A DNA stretch of 64,000 nucleotides from Crateriforma spongiae (GCF_012290005.1 NZ_JAAXMS010000008.1:62001-126000), one strand, 5' to 3'. Positions 34,293 through 43,556 are shown, counted from the first letter of the stretch. Translations and numbers: made by a program. The notes: generated from the sequence alone by a model not told the origin.

Positions 34293-34737
34293 AACGTGAC
34301 AATCCTTGCGTGTTTGCCTTGACCGAAAAAGAAAAGGCCGTGCGTAAAACTGATTCTGATCGAAGGGCAACGTTGACAGCAGACGCCGCCACCGGCGCTA
34401 CATCCGGTCACGATCGCATTTGACCGTTGCCCCGATCGTCATGCGACCGTTCGTTGTTGTCCTTCACCGTAGCGGTCATTAGAACGGAACGGTTCGACCA
34501 GGAACAGTCGATGCGGCGCTGCGAATTGTCCCCGAAATTAGCGTCATTCGGCGGCATTGAACATGACTTTGGGCAATTCCGATAAAATGCGTCAGCGTTG
34601 TTTTTGTGACGGCCCATCGCTCGCACCCGCCACGGCCGAATCGGCCGATCCCGCTTGGCCGGGACGACGGCCCCTGTTTTCGGCCGCACCCGCACGGACT
34701 TGGCTTCGGTGGCCGAGCACCAACATTCCCCAAGACC
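34293..34737. other. Divergent intergenic region upstream of the HEAT/sulfatase operon
   Basis: 445 bp between divergent genes. Open frames on both strands look like non-coding GC-rich sequence. It contains one candidate promoter, listed separately. No operator-like palindrome of note. Confidence 0.45.
34557..34588 (+). promoter_or_regulatory. Candidate promoter for the HEAT/sulfatase operon
   Basis: TTGAAC at 34557-34562 and GATAAA at 34581-34586 are separated by 18 bp. They resemble -35 and -10 hexamers with one mismatch or two each. The site is 150 bp upstream of the HEAT-protein ATG. Planctomycete promoters are poorly defined, so this is only suggestive. Confidence 0.3.
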
Positions 34738-35424
34738 ATGAAATCACACCTCTCCTTCCGCTGGCCGCGGGACCGCCGACATCGGCACCGTCCGCGACGT
34801 CAGTCACCATTGTTGTTTGTCCTGAGTCTTTTGTGCCTTGCCTGTCCTTGGGTATCAGCCGACGACGCGAATTCGGCGAAGCCGGATGATCGATTGACCG
34901 TCGATGTCGTGGCCGGTCGCACCGCCGATGACTGGGTGGGCGAATTGGATTCAACCGATCGAACCGATCGACTGCGGGCGTTGCGATCCCTGGCTCCCAT
35001 GGGCGTCTCCGTCGCGCCGCAGGTTGGCCGATGCCTGGAACACGATGATGCTGCGATGCGATACCTGGCGTGCAGCATTCTGGGCGACCTGGGCCCCGAA
35101 GCGGTCAAGCCGTTCAGCAACACTCTGAAACGCATGGTCAAAACGGACCCGATGAAGTCGACGCAGATGGCTGCGGCCTACGCGCTGTGCCGTGGTGGAG
35201 AGATGGAGCAGTACTTGGCAACACTGACCGATCGCTTGGAATATCCCGAACGTGGCATGGCGTGCTGTGCGGCGGAACTGATCGGCCGGTTGGGTCCCGA
35301 TGCCAAAGACGCCGTGCCCGCGTTGCAGAAGGCTTACCGAACACACAAGCCGGGTGGTGGCGGTGACTATCACATTGGCGGTGCCGCCAAGAACGCACTT
35401 CGCAAATTGGGAGCGGTGGACTGA
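34738..35424 (+). CDS. Secreted HEAT-repeat protein
   Basis: A 228-residue exported protein. An Arg-rich N-terminus (about 8-22) and a hydrophobic core ending CPWVSADD form a long signal peptide. The mature part carries about four HEAT-like helical repeats (DRLRALRSLAPMG, AAMRYLACSILGDLGPEAV, STQMAAAYALCRGG, GMACCAAELIGRLGPDAKDAVPAL). Such repeats bind proteins. The stop overlaps the sulfatase ATG (TGATG), so the two are coupled and may interact. The ATG at 34738 is chosen because the signal begins there. Confidence 0.75.
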   Translation: MKSHLSFRWPRDRRHRHRPRRQSPLLFVLSLLCLACPWVSADDANSAKPDDRLTVDVVAGRTADDWVGELDSTDRTDRLRALRSLAPMGVSVAPQVGRCLEHDDAAMRYLACSILGDLGPEAVKPFSNTLKRMVKTDPMKSTQMAAAYALCRGGEMEQYLATLTDRLEYPERGMACCAAELIGRLGPDAKDAVPALQKAYRTHKPGGGGDYHIGGAAKNALRKLGAVD

Positions 35425-37055
35425 TGAAGCCAACACCTATCATTCAACGGTTCGTCATCGCCTGTTTGTTTCTGTCGGGCGCAGGACAAGTAGCCATCGC
35501 CGACGACCGCCCCAACATTGTTTGGATCAGTTGCGAAGACATCTCACCGAACCTCGGTTGCTATGGCGATCCGCACGCGATCACACCCAACTTGGATCGT
35601 TTGGCGGCCGAAGGCGTCCGGTTCGATCGTGCGTTCACGACCGCGGGTGTCTGCGCGGTCGTCCGCAGCAGCATCATTTCGGGAATGTACCCGCCGGCAA
35701 TCGGTTCCCAACACATGCGCAGCCGGATCATTTTGCCGCCGGGCGTACGACCATTTCCAGAACTGATGCGGGCCGCAGGTTACTTCACGACCAATCGTGA
35801 CAAGACCGATTATCAATTCGAACCCACACCAGCGATCTGGGACCGCCAAGGCAAAAAACATCTGGACTGGCGGGAACGCCCCGATCCGGATCAGCCGTTC
35901 TTTTCAGTGATCAACTTCACCGTGTCGCACGAGAGCCAAGTGCGTCATGGCGAAAAACGTCATGCCGAAGTCATCAACGAAATCGGCGAAGCCAACCGTC
36001 ATGATCCCATCGAATGCGCCGACACGATGCCCGATTACATGCCCAACACGCCGGCGGCGCGAAAGAACTGGGCTTGGTATCACGACAACATCACGTTGAT
36101 GGACAAAATGGCCGGCGAGGTGCTGGACCGATTGGAACAAGACGGCTTGGCGGACAACACCCTGGTGTTCTTTTGGAGCGACCACGGCATGGGGCTGCCG
36201 CGTGGAAAACGTTGGATCTATGACACCGGAACGCTGGTGCCCGTGATCGCCCGCTGGCCGGATCATTTGGACGCCGGCGGCCGTCGTCCTGATTTGGTCA
36301 CACTGATGGACTTGGTACCGACCACGTTGCAGGCCGCCGGAGTGGAAGTCCCCGATTACATGCACGGACGCACGTTGTTCACGGCGGACCAAAGTGACGA
36401 TGTCAGCAAGGAACCGCCGTACATCTTTTTGCACCGTGACCGGATGGACGAAGTCTACGAGCTTCAACGAGGCGCCCGCGATCGACGCTGGAAGTACATC
36501 CGCAACTATCATCCGGATCGCCCGTATTCCCAGCGTTTGGATTACATGGACGAAATGCCCATGATGCAAGATTGGCGTCGGCTGAATGCCGCCGGTCGGT
36601 TGTCTGGCGGCCAAGCCAACTGGTTCCAACTGCCCAAGCCGATCGAGGAACTGTACGACACCGAAAAAGACCCGTGGGAACTGAACAACTTGGCGGAACT
36701 GCCTCAATATGCGGATCGGTTGGCGCGGATGCGACTGGCCACCGAGCGATGGCAAACACGCATCGGCGATACCGGAATGATCCCCGAAGCGGTGTTGATG
36801 GAGGAAATGAAGCCGGGGGGCAAAAAGCCGCGAACGCTTCCGCCGGAAATCGAGTTCACCGATGGAAAAGTCCATTTGCGAAGCCCCACTGAGGGCGGCT
36901 CGCTGGTCTATCGCATCCGCACGGGGGATCAGTGGTCCGGCTGGCGGCTGTACGTCGGACCGTTCGATGCGCCGGCGGTACCGCTGCAGGCGATGGCATG
37001 TCGCGCGGGTCTGCGCGACAGCAAACTGTCCGACTGGCGACCAACGGATCGCTAG
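35424..37055 (+). CDS. Secreted sulfatase with non-canonical active-site motif
   Basis: A 543-residue exported sulfatase of the heparan N-sulfatase-like group. The signal peptide is about 1-26. RPNIVWISCEDISPNLGCYG (29-48) gives the metal site and WSDHGMGLPRGKRWIYDTG the second metal and substrate site. The formylglycine motif C-x-(P/A/S)-x-R reads Cys77-Ala-Val-Val-Arg81, with Val at the third position. A calcium- and formylglycine-dependent enzyme normally needs the FGE or anaerobic SME maturase to recognise that motif. No maturase is in the window. It may cleave sulfate from algal polysaccharides. The HEAT-protein gene upstream is coupled to it. Confidence 0.88.
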   Translation: MKPTPIIQRFVIACLFLSGAGQVAIADDRPNIVWISCEDISPNLGCYGDPHAITPNLDRLAAEGVRFDRAFTTAGVCAVVRSSIISGMYPPAIGSQHMRSRIILPPGVRPFPELMRAAGYFTTNRDKTDYQFEPTPAIWDRQGKKHLDWRERPDPDQPFFSVINFTVSHESQVRHGEKRHAEVINEIGEANRHDPIECADTMPDYMPNTPAARKNWAWYHDNITLMDKMAGEVLDRLEQDGLADNTLVFFWSDHGMGLPRGKRWIYDTGTLVPVIARWPDHLDAGGRRPDLVTLMDLVPTTLQAAGVEVPDYMHGRTLFTADQSDDVSKEPPYIFLHRDRMDEVYELQRGARDRRWKYIRNYHPDRPYSQRLDYMDEMPMMQDWRRLNAAGRLSGGQANWFQLPKPIEELYDTEKDPWELNNLAELPQYADRLARMRLATERWQTRIGDTGMIPEAVLMEEMKPGGKKPRTLPPEIEFTDGKVHLRSPTEGGSLVYRIRTGDQWSGWRLYVGPFDAPAVPLQAMACRAGLRDSKLSDWRPTDR

Positions 37056-37102
37056 GGCTGGGACCAGACCGCCACGTGGTAACGGACCCGCTTTCACGTT
37101 AC

Positions 37103-37140
37103 CCGGCAGCCTAGGGGAGACCATGTTCCCTAGGCGCCGG
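37103..37140. other. Long hairpin between the sulfatase and glutamine synthetase genes
   Basis: The left arm CCGGC (37103-37107), a bulged A, then GCCTAGGG (37109-37116) pairs with CCCTAGGC (37128-37135) and GCCGG (37136-37140). That is 13 Watson-Crick pairs with one bulge, extendable by a G-T and an A-T pair to a 7-nt loop. No T-tract follows on either strand. It lies 48 bp after the sulfatase stop and 213 bp before the glutamine synthetase ATG. It could stabilise or end the sulfatase mRNA or act in the glutamine synthetase leader. The rest of 37056-37353 has no gene. Confidence 0.6.
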
Positions 37141-37353
37141 TCATGGGGACCAGACTACCCACGCTTGAAATTTCGGCTATTTTATGGTTCCGCTTGGAAG
37201 TATGGCCCCGCTGGTCGATTCTGAGCCACACCGGGCATCGGTTGGGTAGAACCGTGTTCATATTGAGTGTGCTTCATTTGTGTCGGGTTTGACGACATAA
37301 GGCGGCACAGACAGGTCAAACTCGTTCTGATTCACCAAGGGGGAATCAATCTT

Positions 37354-38373
37354 ATGACCAAGTGCAAGTTGGAATACATCTGGCTGGATGGCTATCAGCC
37401 GACCCAAACGCTTCGCAGCAAGACCAAGATCGAAGACGATTTCAGTGGCAAGCTGGAAGACGCGAAGGTTTGGAGCTTCGACGGAAGCAGCACCGAACAA
37501 GCCGATGGTGGCTCGTCGGACTTGTTGCTCAAACCCGTTTACATCGTTCCCGATCCGGGCCGCATCGGCACCGGTTTCCTGGTGATGTGCGAAGTCTTGA
37601 ACTCCGACGGAACCCCGCACCGCACCAACGGCCGCAGCACGATCCACGACGACGACAACGATTTCTGGTTCGGTTTCGAACAGGAATACACGCTGTGGAA
37701 TCCGGAAACGGACAAGCCGCTGGGCTTCCCCTCCGAAGGTTATCCCGGCCCTCAAGGCCCGTACTACTGCAGCGTCGGTGGCGGTCGTGCTGTCGGACGT
37801 GAAGTCGTCGAAGAACACTTGGAACTGTGCTTGCAAGCCGGCCTGAACGTCGAAGGCATCAACGCCGAAGTGATGATGGGTCAGTGGGAGTTCCAAATCT
37901 TTGCCAAGGGTGCCAAGGAAGCCGGCGACCAAATCTGGATCGCCCGTTACCTGTTGGACCGCACCGCCGAGAATCACGGCCTGTCGATCAATTACGAGCC
38001 CAAGCCGGTCAAGGGTGACTGGAACGGCAGCGGCATGCACGCGAACTTCAGCAACACGACCCTGCGGACCTGCGGCAGCCAAGACGTGTACGAAGCGATC
38101 TGTCAAGCTTTCGAGCCGCGGATCAAGGAACACATCGACGTTTACGGTGCCGACAACGATCAACGTTTGACCGGTCTGCACGAAACCCAGTCGATCGACA
38201 AGTTCAGCTACGGCGTTTCGGACCGTGGTGCTTCGATCCGAATCCCGATCGGAACCGTCGAAAGCGGCTGGAAGGGCTGGTTGGAAGACCGTCGCCCGGC
38301 ATCCAACGCCGACCCGTACATGGTCGCCAGCGCGATCATCGCGACCGTCAAGAGCGCCGCGGTTCCCGCGTAA
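37354..38373 (+). CDS. Glutamine synthetase, type II (eukaryotic-like)
   Basis: A 339-residue GSII enzyme that joins ammonia to glutamate using ATP. LEYIWLDGYQPTQTLRSKTK, WSFDGSSTEQADGGSSD, FGFEQEYTLW, GINAEVMMGQWEFQIF, NGSGMHANFS and GVSDRGASIRIP all match the short type II form rather than the 470-residue GlnA. The ATG at 37354 is preceded at 9 bp by a strong AAGGGGGA ribosome site (37337-37344), which settles the start. It is monocistronic, with a strong terminator after it. Neighbouring genes downstream use glutamine or amide chemistry (asnB, ATP-grasp, transglutaminases), which may be coincidence. Confidence 0.95.
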   Translation: MTKCKLEYIWLDGYQPTQTLRSKTKIEDDFSGKLEDAKVWSFDGSSTEQADGGSSDLLLKPVYIVPDPGRIGTGFLVMCEVLNSDGTPHRTNGRSTIHDDDNDFWFGFEQEYTLWNPETDKPLGFPSEGYPGPQGPYYCSVGGGRAVGREVVEEHLELCLQAGLNVEGINAEVMMGQWEFQIFAKGAKEAGDQIWIARYLLDRTAENHGLSINYEPKPVKGDWNGSGMHANFSNTTLRTCGSQDVYEAICQAFEPRIKEHIDVYGADNDQRLTGLHETQSIDKFSYGVSDRGASIRIPIGTVESGWKGWLEDRRPASNADPYMVASAIIATVKSAAVPA

Positions 38374-38405
38374 GCGACTGCGTTTGACGACGTCGAACAT
38401 CTCTC

Positions 38406-38446
38406 AGGCCCGATCGCGTGATGACAACGCGATCGGGCCTTTTTTT
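38406..38446 (+). terminator. Rho-independent terminator after glutamine synthetase
   Basis: Perfect 13-bp stem: AGGCCCGATCGCG at 38406-38418 and CGCGATCGGGCCT at 38428-38440, a 9-nt loop, then a run of seven Ts. It lies 33 bp after the stop codon and is the strongest terminator in the window. Confidence 0.95.
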
Positions 38447-38661
38447 GTTGACCGACCACGCCATCATGACCGCTGCGTGAATCACCCCGTTGCACGATAC
38501 AATGAAGCAGACACGGCCGACCCGGCAGACATGCCGGCCCCGGCCGACAAGACCGGCCCGGCGTTTCGGGATGTAACGCGATACGGCAAAAACCGCCGAC
38601 GTCGCTTCGAAACACCGTCGCGCACCCCACGTCGCTCAATCGATCTGCTGAACTTCACGCC

Positions 38662-39660
38662 ATGACCGTCGAACCGTCGATCATCTTGTCGGGAACCGAT
38701 CCCGATCTGCCGACCAAATTGCCGTCGGGACTGCAGCGCTACACGGGCCTGAAAGAAATGGCGCGGGGCGGCAGTGCCATTCTCCGCAGCGGCTTTGACC
38801 GTATCGTCGGTCGTACCGTGGCCATCAAAACACTGCTGCCGGAAACCAAGAACAACCGCAAGGAACGGCGACGGTTCTTGCGAGAAGCCCGTGTGACCGC
38901 CCAACTGCAGCACCCCAACACCGTGCCCGTCTACGAGATCGGTAACGATCTGATGTACGGCATTTTCTTCGTAATGAAACGAATCTCGGGGGAAAACTTT
39001 TTCGAAATCCTGAAGCGAATCGCCCGCAAGGACGAAGCCACGATCAAAGCGTTCCCGTTGCGTCGGCGACTGGAGGTCGTCGCCGACACCTGCCAGGCGC
39101 TTGCCTATGCACACGCACGTGGCGTCATTCACCGTGACGTCAAACCGGAAAACATCTGGGTCGGAAACTTCGGCGAAGTCATCCTGCTGGACTGGGGGAC
39201 CGCCAAGGTCTGGGGCCACGCCGACGACAACGAACCGATCCGGCAAAGCACACTGGCGCAGAAACCCGACCAAGCAGACCAACAACTAACCACCCTGACC
39301 GGTGGCGGCCAGCGTCCCGGTACGCCGCTGTACATGTCACCGGAGCAGGTGTCCGGTAATCGTGGCATTGATGAACGATCGGACATCTTCAGCGTCGGCG
39401 TGGTCCTTTACGAAATGCTGGCCCTGCGGGAACCTTTCCGAGGCCGAAACATTGACGAAACATTCAACAACATTCGCAGCAAGGACGTTCCCCCGCCCAG
39501 CGAAACCGCGCCGGACCGTCAGATTCCGGCCTTGGCGGATCAGGTCGTCATGAAAGCTATCCAAAAGCGACCGGGCGACCGATATCAATCGATGCGGGAT
39601 TTGATCGCAGCGATCGGCGAAATCCGCGACCAGGAAATCCACGAGCCCCAGGACCCATAG
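38662..39660 (+). CDS. Soluble serine/threonine protein kinase
   Basis: A 332-residue Hanks-type kinase without membrane helix. A degenerate glycine loop (MARGGSA, 33-39) is followed by VAIK with Lys56, HRDVKPEN at 158-165, DWG at 177-179 in place of DFG, and MSPE at 225-228 for APE. The catalytic Lys, Asp and Asn are all present, so it should be active. The DWG variant is common among planctomycete kinases. About 30 extra residues follow DWG before the activation segment ends. It ends 4 bp before asnB, so they are likely cotranscribed. Its substrate is unknown. Confidence 0.88.
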   Translation: MTVEPSIILSGTDPDLPTKLPSGLQRYTGLKEMARGGSAILRSGFDRIVGRTVAIKTLLPETKNNRKERRRFLREARVTAQLQHPNTVPVYEIGNDLMYGIFFVMKRISGENFFEILKRIARKDEATIKAFPLRRRLEVVADTCQALAYAHARGVIHRDVKPENIWVGNFGEVILLDWGTAKVWGHADDNEPIRQSTLAQKPDQADQQLTTLTGGGQRPGTPLYMSPEQVSGNRGIDERSDIFSVGVVLYEMLALREPFRGRNIDETFNNIRSKDVPPPSETAPDRQIPALADQVVMKAIQKRPGDRYQSMRDLIAAIGEIRDQEIHEPQDP

Positions 39661-39664
39661 TCAG

Positions 39665-41572
39665 TTGTGCGGAATCACCGGAGCGGTTTGGACGGATCCG
39701 AACCAGCGAATTGACCCAGACCAGCTGTTGCGAATGACGCAGCAGATCGCGCATCGCGGGCCGGACGATTCGCAGACCTGGCGTGACGATCATCACATCG
39801 ACGCACGTGGACAAGCGTTGGGCGTTGGCCTGGGCTTTCGACGGTTGTCCATCATCGATTTGGCGGGCGCCCGGCAACCGATGGCTTGCGAAGACCAATC
39901 GATCCACATGGTCTTCAACGGTGAAATCTATAACTACCAAACGTTGCGATTGCGGTTGGAAGGTGCGGGACACCGCTTTGCCACCAACGGCGATGGTGAG
40001 AGCATTCTGCACCTGTTCGAAGATCTGGGGCCCGACTGCTTTGCCCAGCTGAACGGGATGTTCGCGATCGCGTTGTGGGATGCGCGACAACACCGCTTGG
40101 TTCTGGCTCGCGACCGCATCGGTCAAAAACCGCTGTACTACGCCGTCAAAGACGGACGCTTGGTGTTCGGCAGCGAATTGAAATGCCTGGCCGCGGTCGA
40201 CGGTGTCTGTGACGAACTGGACTTAGGGTCGATCGACCAGTACCTGACGTATCAGTACGTTCCCCACCCGAACACAATCTGGAAAGGCGTTCGGAAATTG
40301 CCACCGGGTCATTACGCGGTGTTTCAGAACGGACGTTTAAGCGTTCACCCCTACTGGACGTACGACCCGTCGACGCAGGCCGACATCAGTCGCACCGATG
40401 CAATCGATCGCTTACGGGAATTGCTGTCCGATTCGGTACGACTGCGAATGCGTAGCGATGTACCGTTTGGTTCGTTCTTGTCCGGCGGTATCGATTCGTC
40501 ATTGATCACGGCAATCGCTCAACAGCATTCCGACCAACCGTTGCGGACGTTCAGCATCGGTTTCCCGGTCGCCGACTTTGACGAAACGCATTATGCCGAC
40601 ATGGTCGCCCGCCACCTGGGAACCCGGCACGAAAAGTTCGTGGTCCAGCCCAGCGGCGTTGATGTGCTGGACAAATTGGTTTGGCACTACGATGAACCCT
40701 TTGGTGATTCCAGCGCCGTCCCGACGTGGTATCTGTCCGAATTGACCAAACAACACGTGACCGTGGCGCTGTCGGGCGACGGCGGGGATGAATTGTTTGC
40801 CGGATACGAACGTTACCATGCGTTGCACCTGAGCGAACGTCTGCCGCGAGTGTTTCCTGTCCATCGGTTGCCGGGCTTTTCGTTGATCCAACGGTTGCCC
40901 GACTCCGGACGCCGCCGCAGCTTGATTCGGCGGGCCAAACGGTTCGCCGAAGCGTTGGGACAATCGTCCCCACAGCGGTACATGAATTGGCTGCAAATCT
41001 TTTCATTCACCATGCGGGCCGAACTGTACAACGATGCCTTTGTGCAGCAGTTGCCGGCGGACGATCCCATCGAATTCCTGCTGGCCGCTTGGGATCGCAG
41101 CGAAGGTCGCGACCTGATGACCCGGGCATCGACCAGCGATGTGGTGACCTATTTACCCTGCGATTTGATGACCAAAGTGGACATCGCGGCGATGGCACAC
41201 GGATTGGAAGTCCGCCAACCCATGCTGGATTACCGACTGGTCGAATTTGCCGCAACGCTGCCGATCGAACTGAAACGCCGGGGCAGTCGCGGCAAGCTCT
41301 TGTTGCAGGACGCGTTCGGATCGTTGATCCCGGGCGAGATCTTCACCCGCAAGAAGATGGGGTTTGGGGTGCCGATCGCGACGTGGTTCCGCAACGAATT
41401 GAAACCCATGGTCCACGACACCCTGTTGGCCGACGACGCCCGGGTATCCCAGTTTCTGCGGCCTGATTCGGTCGCCGATCTGGTCGCCGCGCACGAAAAC
41501 CACCAGCAAAACCACTGCTATCGGCTGTGGAACCTGTTGTTCTTGGAATTGTGGCTGCGACGCTGGACCTGA
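39665..41572 (+). CDS. asnB: Glutamine-hydrolysing asparagine synthetase-type amidotransferase
   Basis: A 635-residue AsnB-family enzyme. The N-terminal class II glutaminase starts with Met1-Cys2-Gly-Ile (Cys2 is the nucleophile) and has NGEIYN at 85-90. The C-terminal synthetase domain has the PP-loop SGGIDSS at 273-279, then SGDGGDELFAGYERY and DLMTKVDIAAMAHGLEVRQPMLD. Since Cys must follow the start, the TTG at 39665 is the start. Besides asparagine, members amidate sugars, peptides or antibiotics in polysaccharide loci, so the acceptor is uncertain. The gene is 4 bp after a Ser/Thr kinase and 299 bp before the ATP-grasp/transglutaminase locus. Confidence 0.92.
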   Translation: MCGITGAVWTDPNQRIDPDQLLRMTQQIAHRGPDDSQTWRDDHHIDARGQALGVGLGFRRLSIIDLAGARQPMACEDQSIHMVFNGEIYNYQTLRLRLEGAGHRFATNGDGESILHLFEDLGPDCFAQLNGMFAIALWDARQHRLVLARDRIGQKPLYYAVKDGRLVFGSELKCLAAVDGVCDELDLGSIDQYLTYQYVPHPNTIWKGVRKLPPGHYAVFQNGRLSVHPYWTYDPSTQADISRTDAIDRLRELLSDSVRLRMRSDVPFGSFLSGGIDSSLITAIAQQHSDQPLRTFSIGFPVADFDETHYADMVARHLGTRHEKFVVQPSGVDVLDKLVWHYDEPFGDSSAVPTWYLSELTKQHVTVALSGDGGDELFAGYERYHALHLSERLPRVFPVHRLPGFSLIQRLPDSGRRRSLIRRAKRFAEALGQSSPQRYMNWLQIFSFTMRAELYNDAFVQQLPADDPIEFLLAAWDRSEGRDLMTRASTSDVVTYLPCDLMTKVDIAAMAHGLEVRQPMLDYRLVEFAATLPIELKRRGSRGKLLLQDAFGSLIPGEIFTRKKMGFGVPIATWFRNELKPMVHDTLLADDARVSQFLRPDSVADLVAAHENHQQNHCYRLWNLLFLELWLRRWT

Positions 41573-41644
41573 GACACAAGCCACCGGTCCACGTGCGAGG
41601 CGCAACCTGGGTGCCGTTTCGGGGTGACTTTTCGTTCCGGGACG

Positions 41645-41697
41645 ATCCGGGTCTGCAGCCGGATTTGCTAACGCGGGGCAATCCGCCATCACGGCGG
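41645..41697 (+). other. Two small hairpins downstream of asnB
   Basis: ATCCGG (41645-41650) pairs with CCGGAT (41659-41664), and CCGCC (41683-41687) pairs with GGCGG (41693-41697). Neither has a convincing T-run. They may end or attenuate the asnB transcript before the ATP-grasp locus. The remainder of 41573-41871 holds no gene; the AT-richer part near 41700-41770 is the likeliest promoter area. Confidence 0.35.
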
Positions 41698-41871
41698 TAC
41701 AAGCGTTATTTACCGTACATCTAAATTTCTGGGCAATCTATGTTCGCTCCAGTGGGGTTGGGCATACTAGACTCTCGGCCTAGGCGGATCTGAATTCAAA
41801 AACTATTTAGCAAACGTGGGCCGCGTGTTTCCGTCCATGCGTCGATCGGCGTGTGGACCAAGCACCGGCGG

Positions 41872-43473
41872 ATGTCCGCGTCCCAATCGACTCCTGTCAC
41901 CGTCTCTATGTCCACCGATCCATCTTCCTCGTGGCAGTCACAATCTCAATCTCAGGCGTCCGGCACGGCATCAGCGGATGCATCGGAAAAACCGTCTGCG
42001 CAGCCTCTTCCGCGATTGATTGATTACGACCCTGGCGGATTTTTCGACGAACTGGTCAACGATCAATCGATCGCGAGGCCCGATACCGAAGTCCTGGTCG
42101 ACATGATCAATCGCATTTCGGGGGAAACATTGGCGCGGCGCCAGCGGGCCATCGAACGGGCGATGTACCGGATGGGAATCACGTTCACGGTTTACAGTGA
42201 TTCCCGTGGGACGGAAAAGATCATGCCGTTCGACATCATTCCGCGTGTGGTTCCGGCGATCCTGTGGCATCATATTGAAGCCGGACTGAAGCAGCGGATC
42301 GGCGCGCTCAATCGATTCCTGTCGGACATCTATGGTCCCCAGAACATCATCAACGATGGGGTGATCCCGCGCGAATTGGTCGACACGTCGAAAGACTTTC
42401 GGCCACAGTGCATCGGATTGACGCCGCCCAACGGCGTGTGGTGTCACATCACGGGCACCGATTTGATTCGCGATTCCAGCGGCACGGTCTATGTCTTGGA
42501 AGACAACCTGAGGTGCCCATCGGGTGTCTCGTACGTGCTGCAAAACCGCGCGGTGATGAAGAAGAACTTTCCCCAGTTGTTCGACGCCAGTCGAGTCCGA
42601 CCGGTCAATGATTACCCGGCACGACTGTACAACACGCTGGTGTCGATGGCCCCCGAAGGCGTTCGCAACCCGGTCGTCGCCGTCTTGACCCCGGGTGTTT
42701 ACAACAGCGCCTATTACGAGCATTCGTTCTTGGCCCAACAAATGGGTGTCGAATTGGTCGAAGGCCGCGATCTGATGGTCAAAGACGATCGCGTTTACAT
42801 GCGGACCACCGAAGGGTTGCAGCAAGTCCACGTCCTTTATCGGCGTGTGGACGACATGTTTTTGGACCCGGAAGTTTTTCGCGAAGATTCGGTGCTGGGC
42901 GTTGCCGGTTTGATGCGAGCCTATCGTGCGGGCAACATTGCTTTGGCCAACGCACCGGGAACGGGCATCGCCGACGACAAGGTGATCTACGCCTATGTGC
43001 CCAAAATGATCGACTACTACTTGGGCGAAACACCGATTCTGGAAAACGTTCCCACTTACGTTTGCTTGGACGAAGACGATCGCCGCCACGTGCTGGAAAA
43101 CTTAGACACGCTGGTGGTCAAAGCGGCGAACGAATCGGGAGGCTATGGCATCTTGATCGGCCCGCACGCGACGCCCGCCGAGCGTGAAAAATTCGGCGAA
43201 CTGATTCGCGAGAACCCTCGAAACTACATCGCCCAGCCGACGCTTTCGCTGTCGCGGGTGCCGACCTTGGTGGGTGAATCGTTGGAAGGACGCCACGTGG
43301 ATTTGCGTCCGTACATTTTGTGCCGATCGCCGACCGATGTGGATGTGATTCCCGGCGGGCTGACCCGCGTGGCACTGAAGCGTGGATCGCTGGTCGTCAA
43401 TTCATCGCAGGGCGGCGGCAGTAAAGACACGTGGGTCGTTGCCAATCCCGGCGAAGAAACCGCAAGCACCTGA
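41872..43473 (+). CDS. Circularly permuted ATP-grasp type 2 protein (DUF404/DUF407)
   Basis: About 533 residues. After a low-complexity start with a Ser-Gln repeat (QSQSQSQ), the body matches the circularly permuted ATP-grasp family: FFDELV, RIGALNRFLSDIYGPQNIINDGVIPRELV-like, HITGTDLIRDSSGTVYVLEDNLRCPSGVSYVLQNR, TPGVYNSAYYEHSFLAQQMGVELVEGRDL and PGGLTRVALKRGSLVVNSSQGG. These enzymes are predicted ATP-dependent amide ligases. The EDN form marks the stand-alone subfamily. Start codons at 41851 (GTG), 41872 and 41908 are all possible. The alpha-E gene follows. It begins the first of two ATP-grasp/alpha-E/transglutaminase sets. Confidence 0.88.
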   Translation: MSASQSTPVTVSMSTDPSSSWQSQSQSQASGTASADASEKPSAQPLPRLIDYDPGGFFDELVNDQSIARPDTEVLVDMINRISGETLARRQRAIERAMYRMGITFTVYSDSRGTEKIMPFDIIPRVVPAILWHHIEAGLKQRIGALNRFLSDIYGPQNIINDGVIPRELVDTSKDFRPQCIGLTPPNGVWCHITGTDLIRDSSGTVYVLEDNLRCPSGVSYVLQNRAVMKKNFPQLFDASRVRPVNDYPARLYNTLVSMAPEGVRNPVVAVLTPGVYNSAYYEHSFLAQQMGVELVEGRDLMVKDDRVYMRTTEGLQQVHVLYRRVDDMFLDPEVFREDSVLGVAGLMRAYRAGNIALANAPGTGIADDKVIYAYVPKMIDYYLGETPILENVPTYVCLDEDDRRHVLENLDTLVVKAANESGGYGILIGPHATPAEREKFGELIRENPRNYIAQPTLSLSRVPTLVGESLEGRHVDLRPYILCRSPTDVDVIPGGLTRVALKRGSLVVNSSQGGGSKDTWVVANPGEETAST

Positions 43474-43556
43474 TCCATTCGCCCAGCACCGTGGCGTCCG
43501 ACACGGTCGCCTTTTTGTTTGCCCCGAAAACAGCAAGTACAGATACCGACGGGTCC

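Noticed and set aside
41971-43089. 372-codon minus-strand frame opposite the ATP-grasp gene
   Set aside because: It mirrors the codon pattern of the real gene and shows no family motif.
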